A stretch of DNA of 5,177 nt from an uncultured Desulfomonile sp. (GTDB lineage Bacteria; Desulfobacterota; Desulfomonilia; Desulfomonilales; Desulfomonilaceae). The number at the start of each line of letters is the position of its first letter. The stretch's first letter is position 1. Made by a program: the position numbers and the translations under genes. Location: positions 1-5,177 of the forward strand of contig CALDNG010000159.1 of the NCBI GenBank assembly GCA_937915285.1, given 5' to 3'. Shown here piece after piece: positions 1 through 5,177 of the stretch. The notes beneath the pieces were generated by a model that made no database searches, was not told the DNA's origin, and saw nothing but the letters and a program-made list of their open reading frames with translations.

Positions 1-17
1 CATAGGGAGTTTGAGTC

Positions 18-1379
18 ATGCGAAGAATTCTATTAATGGTCGCATTGGCGGTATTCACGAGTTCTTGGTGGGCTAACGCAGCCGTAAAGGTTGATCCCAA
101 GCTTTACGGTTCGCCCGAAGGACAGGTGTGTATCAAGTGCCATGAACTAAAAACACCGGGGCTTCACAAGCTTTGGCGTATGGGTCGTATGGGGCAGGCG
201 GGAGTCAACTGCTATGATTGCCACAGGGCGGAGAAGAAAACCGACAAGGTAGCAGGAGATCCCGACGGATATGACCACCGGGGTTTCTGGATAGCTACAA
301 TAGTGTCTCCCAAAGACTGTTCCAAATGCCACAAGGAGCAGTTCGACCAGCAGCAGGGTTCACACCATGCAAAAGGGGCCGACATCCTTAATTCCCAGGA
401 CAACTACCTTGGTTCTGTTGTAGGCGGACCGGCTGCGGTCTCAACGGGCTGCAGACAATGTCACGGCTCCAATGTCAAGGTTTTGGCCAACGGGAGACTG
501 GATCCTTCAACCTGGCCCAACACAGGAATAGGCCGTATTAACCCTGACGGTAGTAAAGGCAGTTGCGCAGCCTGCCATACTCGCCACAGATTTTCCATAG
601 AGCAGGCAAGAAGGCCCGACGCTTGCGGAAAATGTCACCTTGGACCTGACCATCCGCAGATCGAAGTCTATCAGGAATCCAAACACGGAATACTTTATCA
701 GGCGTTCCGTGACAAGATGAACATGGACAGAAGCGAATGGATCGTGGGTGTTGATTATCAGGACACAGCGACATGCGCCACATGTCACATGAGCGCCACA
801 CCTAATCAACAGGCTACCCATGAGGTAGGCGCAAGGATTTCCTGGACACTCAGGCCGGCAGTATCGAAGAAGCTGACTCAGTGGAAGGAACGCAGAGATC
901 GTATGCAGGACGTGTGCAAGCAGTGTCACGGCGATTTCATGGTCACGAGCTTTTACACGCAGTTTGATGATCTAGTTGAGCTTTATAATAACAAATTTGC
1001 CATCCCGGCCACGGCAGTCCGACAGAAACTAATGGATCTGGGCAAGCTTACAAAGGCGGATTTCGACGACAAGCTGGACTGGATTTACTACGAGCTATGG
1101 CATCATGAAGGCCGCAGGGCTCGTCACGGCGCTTCCATGATGGGACCGGACTATGCCTGGTGGCATGGAATGTACGAGGTGGCCAAACACTTCTATAACA
1201 ACTTCATCCCTGAGGTCGAAAGACTCATGGGAGGAAAAGAGCAGGCCGCTCCGATCCTGAACGAACTTGTTTACAAGGATCCTTTACACAAATGGTACAA
1301 GGATGGAATGAGCAAGGAAGAGTTGCAGAAAATAGAAGCTTATTACCAGCAGCGATATGGCGGTAAAGAGGTTAAATGA
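18..1379 (+). CDS. Octaheme cytochrome c, hydroxylamine oxidoreductase (HAO) family
   Basis: A 453-residue exported enzyme of the octaheme HAO family, expected to act in the periplasm on hydroxylamine, nitrite or related small nitrogen compounds. Seen: a signal peptide (Arg2-Arg3, hydrophobic core 4-18, likely cleavage after Ala-Asn-Ala at 19-21) and eight CXXCH heme-binding motifs starting at residues 38, 65, 101, 145, 183, 203, 253 and 300. Right after the sixth motif comes GPDHPQIEVYQESKHG, typical of HAO; its Asp211-His212 pair matches the distal pocket acid/histidine known in that family, and His223 is a likely distal heme ligand. A long heme-free C-terminal helical region (about 305-453) carries WHHEGRRARHG and PDYAWWHG, also HAO-like. 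Tyr379 there is a candidate for the tyrosine that cross-links the catalytic heme in true HAO. AGGGAG at 4-9, eight bases before the ATG, supports the start. Family assignment is firm. Reaction direction is not: it could be a hydroxylamine oxidase or a reductive HAO-like enzyme making ammonium. Confidence 0.93.
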   Translation: MRRILLMVALAVFTSSWWANAAVKVDPKLYGSPEGQVCIKCHELKTPGLHKLWRMGRMGQAGVNCYDCHRAEKKTDKVAGDPDGYDHRGFWIATIVSPKDCSKCHKEQFDQQQGSHHAKGADILNSQDNYLGSVVGGPAAVSTGCRQCHGSNVKVLANGRLDPSTWPNTGIGRINPDGSKGSCAACHTRHRFSIEQARRPDACGKCHLGPDHPQIEVYQESKHGILYQAFRDKMNMDRSEWIVGVDYQDTATCATCHMSATPNQQATHEVGARISWTLRPAVSKKLTQWKERRDRMQDVCKQCHGDFMVTSFYTQFDDLVELYNNKFAIPATAVRQKLMDLGKLTKADFDDKLDWIYYELWHHEGRRARHGASMMGPDYAWWHGMYEVAKHFYNNFIPEVERLMGGKEQAAPILNELVYKDPLHKWYKDGMSKEELQKIEAYYQQRYGGKEVK

Positions 1380-1418
1380 TCATCGACCATCCTGTGGTTG
1401 TCAAACAAGGACTGAGTC

Positions 1419-2015
1419 ATGAAGCCAAAAATGTTAATACCTCTAGTTATGGTATTGACGGTAGGAATAATTGGAGCCTGTATTAACCTCTCGGATCGTG
1501 CGGCGTATGCGCAATCTAGGGAATATGCCGAGGAGATGAAGGAAATACAGGCCCCGACTTCCGAGCAGGAATTTCCTGTGCCGTTGAGGCCATTGCCCAA
1601 AACAATAACGCCTTGTCGGGCCTGTCATGGCCCGGAAAAAGACTTCCCTGTCAATTTTAAGCGCAGGGAGGACATCCTGGTTCACAGCAACATTCGTCTG
1701 AACCATGGCGGCATCAGATTGTGGTGTCTTGACTGTCACCATCCGGAAAACCGAAACTATCTTTTGCCTCTTAGCGATGGAAAAGTCATCGAGTTTGAAC
1801 AGTCATACCTTTTATGCGGCAAATGTCATGGAACAATTTACAGGGACTGGCGGGACGGGATTCATGGCAAACGCACCGGGTCATGGAATGGTCAGAAAAA
1901 CTATTATTTGTGCATAACATGCCATGATCCCCATAATCCCAGGTTCAAACCGATGGCTCCTATGCCGCCACCAAAAAAACCTTGGACTCCCACAGAAGTT
2001 CGAGCCAAGCATTAA
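1419..2015 (+). CDS. Exported tetraheme cytochrome c, probable electron carrier
   Basis: A 198-residue multiheme cytochrome, probably passing electrons between the ferredoxin subunit encoded next and the octaheme enzyme encoded before it. Seen: an N-terminal hydrophobic segment (about 6-24), then four CXXCH motifs at residues 66-70, 103-107, 133-137 and 165-169. Histidines at 89, 96, 108, 149 and 171 are available as second axial ligands, so bis-histidine hemes are likely. The N-terminus is ambiguous: Ile18-Gly-Ala-Cys21 could be a lipobox, giving a lipoprotein, while Ala-Tyr-Ala at 29-31 could be an ordinary signal peptidase site. The C-terminus (about 175-190) is rich in proline and lysine. 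The block HGTIYRDWRDGIHGKRTG (137-154) and the two flanking hemes resemble tetraheme subunits found beside NrfD-type complexes, such as Cbc-type modules; this is family recall, not a search result. AAGGA at 1407-1411, seven bases before the ATG, supports the start. The gene follows the octaheme gene by 39 bases. Confidence 0.87.
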   Translation: MKPKMLIPLVMVLTVGIIGACINLSDRAAYAQSREYAEEMKEIQAPTSEQEFPVPLRPLPKTITPCRACHGPEKDFPVNFKRREDILVHSNIRLNHGGIRLWCLDCHHPENRNYLLPLSDGKVIEFEQSYLLCGKCHGTIYRDWRDGIHGKRTGSWNGQKNYYLCITCHDPHNPRFKPMAPMPPPKKPWTPTEVRAKH

Positions 2016-2019
2016 GGGG
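2014..2019 (+). promoter_or_regulatory. Ribosome binding site for the four-cluster ferredoxin gene
   Basis: AAGGGG lies seven bases before the ATG at 2027 and overlaps the TAA stop (2013-2015) of the tetraheme cytochrome gene. It favours ATG 2027 over the in-frame TTG at 1982, which lies inside the upstream gene. The overlap suggests translational coupling. Confidence 0.75.
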
Positions 2020-2026
2020 CGCTGCG

Positions 2027-2989
2027 ATGAGAAAAAACCAATCATCTGATACGGACTCATTTGCAGGAGACAGGCCTCCAGCAGATCAAGCAATCGCATC
2101 CGGTGATGCGACGCGACCTGATCTTCCCGATAGGAGAACATTCCTGGCTGGAGCGGCAAGCGTCCTGGGTATGCTGGCAGTGAGTTCGTGTTCATGGCAG
2201 GAGTTTGTTCAGAACAATTTCCAGAGAATGTCCAAAGAGGAGATTGAACAGACTGTTGATAGATTGAGGCGCGAATACAAAGAGAAATACGGGAAGGATT
2301 TCGTGGTCGGAACTGAGGGTCCGATAGACGCCACCCTATTCGGTTACGCCCTGGACATCCAGAGATGTATTGGCTGCCGCAAATGTGTTTACGCATGCGT
2401 TGAAGAGAATAACCAGTCACGGGATCCGCAGATTCAGTACATCCGGGTGTTGAGGTTCAAGGACGGCGATATGGACTTCGAGCACGCGACCATATATTAC
2501 GATCCTGAAGAAGTTCCCGAGGACGGATATTACTACATGCCGGTCCAGTGCCAGCATTGCGCTAATGCCCCCTGCACCAAGGTCTGTCCGGTCCGGGCCA
2601 CTTGGACGGAAAAGGATGGTATTGTCGTAGTGGACTACAATTGGTGTATCGGCTGTCGCTACTGTATGGCAGCCTGTCCTTACATGGGGAGGTGGTTCAA
2701 TTTCAAGGAACCGGTCATACCTGTAGAGACCATTAACACCACAACCCACTATCTTGGCAACCGTCCAAGAATGAAAAACGTGGTTGAGAAATGCACATTC
2801 TGCATTCAGCGCGTGCGAGTAGGCAAATATCCTGCGTGCGTAGAGATTTGCCCGGTCGGAGCTAGAAAATTCGGTAACCTACTGGATCCTGACAGTGAAA
2901 TCAGCAAGATCATCAGGAACAAAAGGGTATTCCGACTCAAGTCCGAGTTGAACACGCAGCCTAAATTCTATTACTTCTTCGCAACCTAG
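2027..2989 (+). CDS. Tat-exported ferredoxin-like subunit with four [4Fe-4S] clusters (NrfC/DsrO/HybA/CbcR type)
   Basis: A 320-residue iron-sulfur subunit that should relay electrons between the NrfD-like membrane protein encoded next and the cytochromes encoded upstream, on the outer face of the cytoplasmic membrane. Seen: a twin-arginine motif Asp-Arg-Arg-Thr-Phe-Leu at 35-40, preceded by a long polar leader and followed by a hydrophobic stretch (41-53). Val-Ser-Ser-Cys at 52-55 could be a lipobox. A charged helical segment (about 68-90) comes next. Sixteen cysteines form four cluster sets: 114/117/120/124, 175/178/183/187, 207/210/213/217 and 256/259/271/275. In this family the cysteines pair across the motifs, and all sixteen are present, so four [4Fe-4S] clusters are expected. 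The Tat signal fits folding and cluster insertion before export. An in-frame TTG at 1982 would add 15 residues inside the previous gene; ATG 2027 with its ribosome site is preferred. The DsrO, NrfC, MccC and CbcR families are close alternatives that sequence reading alone cannot separate. Confidence 0.92.
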   Translation: MRKNQSSDTDSFAGDRPPADQAIASGDATRPDLPDRRTFLAGAASVLGMLAVSSCSWQEFVQNNFQRMSKEEIEQTVDRLRREYKEKYGKDFVVGTEGPIDATLFGYALDIQRCIGCRKCVYACVEENNQSRDPQIQYIRVLRFKDGDMDFEHATIYYDPEEVPEDGYYYMPVQCQHCANAPCTKVCPVRATWTEKDGIVVVDYNWCIGCRYCMAACPYMGRWFNFKEPVIPVETINTTTHYLGNRPRMKNVVEKCTFCIQRVRVGKYPACVEICPVGARKFGNLLDPDSEISKIIRNKRVFRLKSELNTQPKFYYFFAT

Positions 2990-2993
2990 CTGG

Positions 2994-2999
2994 TGAGGG
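2994..2999 (+). promoter_or_regulatory. Ribosome binding site for the NrfD-like gene
   Basis: TGAGGG lies five bases before the ATG at 3005. The in-frame GTG at 2993 overlaps this site and has no ribosome site of its own, so ATG 3005 is the better start. Confidence 0.65.
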
Positions 3000-3004
3000 C
3001 AGAG

Positions 3005-4237
3005 ATGAAAAACTTCATAGTCCAAGCCGTCAAAAGGATTGTTATCGGACCTCCACTGTATTACGCATGGGTGTCTCTTTTGTTAGTACTGATAGCGGTC
3101 GGAATCGCATCCTACATTAAGCAGCTAGAAATGGGACTGATAGCGACTGGAATGACTAGTTACGTTTCCTGGGGGTTTTATCTCGGAAACTTTACGTTTC
3201 TGGTCGGAGTAGCGGCGGCTGCGGTATTGCTGATAATTCCGGCGTATCTTTATGATTTTGGTCCCATCAAGGATATCGTGATAGTAGGGGAGATTCTTGC
3301 CATCAGCGCCCTTTTGATGTGCATGATGTTCGTCACAGCCGATTTGGGCAGGCCGGACAGGATCTGGCACCTACTACCTGGATTGGGAATACTTAACGTG
3401 CCGTCTTCACTGCTGGGGTGGGACATATTGGTTTTGAACGGATACCTGTTCCTGAACCTGTTCATCCCGGGATATATCATCTATAAAGCCTATAACGAAA
3501 AGCCTGTTAATTACAGGCTGCTTCTGCCTTTCATCCTGCTGTCGATTCCGTGGGCGGTCAGTATTCACACGGTGACTGCATTCATTTACAATGGACTTGC
3601 TGCTCGACCCTTCTGGAACGCTTCGATTCTGGCCCCCAGATTTCTGGCTTCAGCATTTTGTTCAGGGCCAGCGCTTATAATTCTACTGTTCCAGATTGTT
3701 CGGCATTACACGAAATTCCACGTCAAGGATGAAGCTTTGCACAAGATTGCGGAAATGATCGCAATCGCCATGGCCATCAACCTTTTCTTACTAGGGGCTG
3801 AATTTTTCAAGGAACTTTATTCGGACACGCATCATCTTTCCCCGCTGAAATATTTGTATTTGGGAATGGATGGAAAAGGCAGGCTGGTTCCCTGGATATG
3901 GACTGCGTTGGTTTTCAATGTGGTGGCTTTTTTCATTTTTCTGATCCCATTCACACGCAAGAAATTTTTGACGCTAAATCTCGGATGCGTGCTGATCATC
4001 ATAGGGATCTGGATTGAAAAGGGTATGGGGTTGATAATTCCGGGGTTTATCCCGGCTCCTTTAGGCGAGGTCTGGGAATACGCCCCGACTACCCTCGAGA
4101 TTCTTGTCTCATTGGGTATCTGGGCTATTGGACTGTTATTGCTCACCATAAACCTGAAAATAGTGCTTCCGATTGAGACAGGGGAATTCACCAAGCATTC
4201 CTCACAGGAAAGGGCCTTTGCTGCTGAAAGGGCTTGA
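3005..4237 (+). CDS. NrfD/HybB/PsrC-family quinone-reactive integral membrane subunit
   Basis: A 410-residue polytopic membrane protein, the expected quinol/quinone-binding anchor of the complex formed with the ferredoxin subunit encoded 15 bases upstream. Seen: about ten hydrophobic helices at roughly 18-38, 55-80, 88-112, 137-160, 170-192, 211-232, 247-268, 295-317, 322-340 and 363-385. The loop TADLGRPDRIWHLL (111-124) is a hallmark of the NrfD family, and the polar stretch around His188-Thr-Val-Thr and Arg201-Pro-Phe-Trp is also typical. The positively charged N-terminus (Lys2, Lys10, Arg11) and even helix count place both ends in the cytoplasm. Ten helices and this length match the longer HybB/DsrP/CbcT-like branch better than the eight-helix NrfD/PsrC proteins. 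Members carry no heme; electrons pass between bound quinone and the partner Fe-S subunit. The GTG at 2993 would add four residues but lacks a ribosome site. Family is clear; whether it oxidises quinol or reduces quinone here is inferred from context only. Confidence 0.92.
   Translation: MKNFIVQAVKRIVIGPPLYYAWVSLLLVLIAVGIASYIKQLEMGLIATGMTSYVSWGFYLGNFTFLVGVAAAAVLLIIPAYLYDFGPIKDIVIVGEILAISALLMCMMFVTADLGRPDRIWHLLPGLGILNVPSSLLGWDILVLNGYLFLNLFIPGYIIYKAYNEKPVNYRLLLPFILLSIPWAVSIHTVTAFIYNGLAARPFWNASILAPRFLASAFCSGPALIILLFQIVRHYTKFHVKDEALHKIAEMIAIAMAINLFLLGAEFFKELYSDTHHLSPLKYLYLGMDGKGRLVPWIWTALVFNVVAFFIFLIPFTRKKFLTLNLGCVLIIIGIWIEKGMGLIIPGFIPAPLGEVWEYAPTTLEILVSLGIWAIGLLLLTINLKIVLPIETGEFTKHSSQERAFAAERA
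4227..4232 (+). promoter_or_regulatory. Ribosome binding site for the HEAT-repeat gene
   Basis: AAAGGG, inside the last codons of the NrfD-like gene, lies six bases before ATG 4239. The stop codon at 4235-4237 falls between the site and the start, an arrangement that favours translational coupling. It argues against the in-frame TTG at 4173. Confidence 0.65.
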
Positions 4238-4238
4238 A

Positions 4239-5081
4239 ATGGAAGACAAAAAGAGAATTCAAGGTTCGATATTTTTTGGACGGGCCTTCAAAATGGCGGC
4301 CCTTGTCCTGCTCCTGTGCTTCCCCGTTAATGCTTTTGCGGACTCTGCCGTAACCAATCAAAAGAAAAGGGATGTTCCTTCGCAGAGCCTGGCCGGTCTG
4401 CTCAAGGATCTAAACAGTCCTGACCCTTCTACGGCGTCAAACGCGATCTCCGAGCTTAAAACGGTCAAAATTAATCCCCAGGATGCCCTGCCGGCGCTGA
4501 TAGCGGCTTTGGGTAACCAATCGGAGTTCGTAAGACTTGGGGTCATCAATGCAATCGCGGACTTTGGACATGAGGGTCTACCGGCGCTTCAGGCGTTGAA
4601 GGGCGCATTGAAAGATAAAGATCCTCTTGTTCGCGAGTCTGCGGCTCTGGCAATAATGGGGCTTGGCGTAGCGGCGAAAAAGTCAATCCCCGACCTAGCC
4701 GGTTTACTCAACGATGGTAGTAAAAAGACTCGAGACGCCGCTGTGACAGCTCTGGCGGGTTTTGGGGCGGACAGCGTCCCGGTTTTAATTAAGTCCCTGG
4801 AAAGTGGATCTCCTTTAGTATCGAAATCCGCTGCAGAGGCTTTGGCGCGAATCGGGGCCCCAGCGGTGGACCAACTTGTGTCATCCTTGAAAAAGGGTGG
4901 CATAACGGCCGAGAATGCTTCCTTTGCATTGGCAGCTATTGGCAAACCGGCTGTAGCGCCCCTTATAAGACTGTTAAAAGACGCAAACCCCGAAGTTTCA
5001 AGAATAGCAGGGGATACTCTGGCCGCAATGGGCGCTATTGCAACTCCGGGGCTTGTCGATGCGCTAAGGTCAAGGAACTGA
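4239..5081 (+). CDS. Exported HEAT-repeat (PBS-lyase-like repeat) protein of unknown role
   Basis: A 280-residue protein made almost entirely of helical HEAT-like repeats after an export signal. Seen: a basic N-terminus (Lys4, Lys5, Arg6, Arg15, Lys18), a hydrophobic core (19-30) and a signal peptidase site Ala-Phe-Ala at 32-34, so the mature protein should be periplasmic. About seven repeats of 29-36 residues follow, beginning near residues 51, 84, 114, 150, 180, 210 and 239. Each has the pattern of a leucine-rich helix, a short D/N/S/G-containing turn, an alanine-rich helix and a terminal Gly-x-x-(Ala) turn. No heme, Fe-S or catalytic motif is visible, and there is no cysteine after the signal peptide. 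Such repeats usually make protein-binding scaffolds, so a role in assembling or holding the cytochrome complex is possible but is inferred only from position. The gene begins one base after the NrfD-like stop. An in-frame TTG at 4173 would add 22 residues inside that gene and is not preferred. An ATG at 4293 would shorten the signal peptide's basic region. Confidence 0.85.
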   Translation: MEDKKRIQGSIFFGRAFKMAALVLLLCFPVNAFADSAVTNQKKRDVPSQSLAGLLKDLNSPDPSTASNAISELKTVKINPQDALPALIAALGNQSEFVRLGVINAIADFGHEGLPALQALKGALKDKDPLVRESAALAIMGLGVAAKKSIPDLAGLLNDGSKKTRDAAVTALAGFGADSVPVLIKSLESGSPLVSKSAAEALARIGAPAVDQLVSSLKKGGITAENASFALAAIGKPAVAPLIRLLKDANPEVSRIAGDTLAAMGAIATPGLVDALRSRN

Positions 5082-5136
5082 TAAATATTATTCACCAACG
5101 TCTGACTTCTTGAAGTTAAGCATAAAATTCATGGTT

Positions 5137-5143
5137 GAGAGGA
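5137..5143 (+). promoter_or_regulatory. Ribosome binding site for the truncated downstream gene
   Basis: GAGAGGA lies seven bases before the ATG at 5151 and is the main support for calling a gene start there. Confidence 0.55.
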
Positions 5144-5150
5144 ACGGAAC

Positions 5151-5177
5151 ATGAAAAGCGCCGTATACTTCGTGATC
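5151..5177 (+). CDS. Start of a further gene, cut by the window end
   Basis: Nine codons are visible (Met-Lys-Ser-Ala-Val-Tyr-Phe-Val-Ile), open to the window end, with a good ribosome site at 5137-5143. The lysine followed by hydrophobic residues could be the beginning of a signal peptide or membrane segment, or a cytoplasmic beta strand; nine residues cannot decide. It lies 69 bases after the HEAT-repeat gene on the same strand, so it may belong to the same operon. Function cannot be assigned. Confidence 0.55.

Noticed and set aside
507..929. A 140-residue open frame on the - strand inside the octaheme cytochrome gene
   Set aside because: The + strand protein here carries five heme motifs and clear HAO family sequence; the reverse frame has no recognisable domain.
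18..1379. NrfA or MccA identity for the octaheme protein, suggested by the NrfCD-like neighbours
   Set aside because: NrfA has five hemes, usually with a CXXCK catalytic site, and MccA has an unusual widely spaced heme-binding motif. Neither is visible here; eight plain CXXCH motifs with GPDHPQ and WHHEGRRARHG blocks fit HAO.
1384..1400. Possible hairpin (CGACCA / TGGTTG) in the gap between the octaheme and tetraheme genes
   Set aside because: Six pairs including one G-U wobble with no T-run; too weak for a terminator, and downstream genes belong to the same functional set.
4589..5098. A 169-residue open frame on the - strand opposite the HEAT-repeat gene
   Set aside because: It mirrors the alanine/leucine-rich repeat coding of the + strand gene, has no evident ribosome site and resembles no protein I recognise, so it is a coding shadow.
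5103..5118. Inverted repeat TGACTTC-TT-GAAGTTA between the HEAT-repeat gene and the next start, considered as a terminator
   Set aside because: The stem is short and AT-rich and no run of T follows, so it does not qualify as a terminator. It could be a chance palindrome or a weak operator, which a single copy cannot show.
5131..5154. Short open frame starting at ATG 5131 that ends in ATGA overlapping the next start
   Set aside because: Only seven codons and no ribosome site of its own; its bases are better explained as the ribosome site region of the gene starting at 5151.

Overview
The window holds five complete genes and the first nine codons of a sixth. All lie on the + strand with short gaps (39, 11, 15, 1 and 69 bases), so it reads as part of a single operon. 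The first base lies only 17 bases before gene 1, so the promoter is not visible. The sequence does not name the organism. Base composition looks roughly balanced. Multiheme cytochromes combined with a Tat-exported ferredoxin subunit and an NrfD-type membrane subunit suggest an anaerobic, respiration-versatile Gram-negative bacterium, most likely of the Desulfobacterota (former Deltaproteobacteria) type. That placement is an inference with modest certainty.

Layout: (1) 18-1379, an exported octaheme cytochrome c of the hydroxylamine oxidoreductase (HAO) family; (2) 1419-2015, an exported or membrane-tethered tetraheme cytochrome c; (3) 2027-2989, a Tat-signal protein with sixteen cysteines arranged for four [4Fe-4S] clusters (NrfC/DsrO/HybA/CbcR-like); (4) 3005-4237, a ten-helix NrfD/HybB/PsrC-family quinone-reactive membrane protein; (5) 4239-5081, an exported HEAT-repeat protein of unknown role; (6) 5151 to the window end, the start of another gene. 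No RNA gene, mobile element, CRISPR array or convincing terminator was seen.

Genes 1-4 together make a plausible complete electron path: membrane quinone pool <-> NrfD-like subunit <-> four-cluster ferredoxin subunit <-> tetraheme cytochrome <-> octaheme HAO-like enzyme. The architecture resembles other quinone/cytochrome modules (Nrf, Mcc, Dsr, Cbc types), but here the terminal enzyme is an HAO-family protein, without a HaoB or NapC/c554-type partner in view. The direction (nitrite or hydroxylamine reduction to ammonium, or hydroxylamine oxidation) is not settled by sequence alone. A conserved-looking tyrosine in the C-terminal region (Tyr379) keeps the P460-type oxidative option open, while the quinone module fits a reductive role. 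The HEAT-repeat protein, one base downstream of the membrane subunit, is the least explained member.

The best starts of genes 3, 4 and 5 are internal to longer open frames and are set by good Shine-Dalgarno sequences at 2014, 2994 and 4227.
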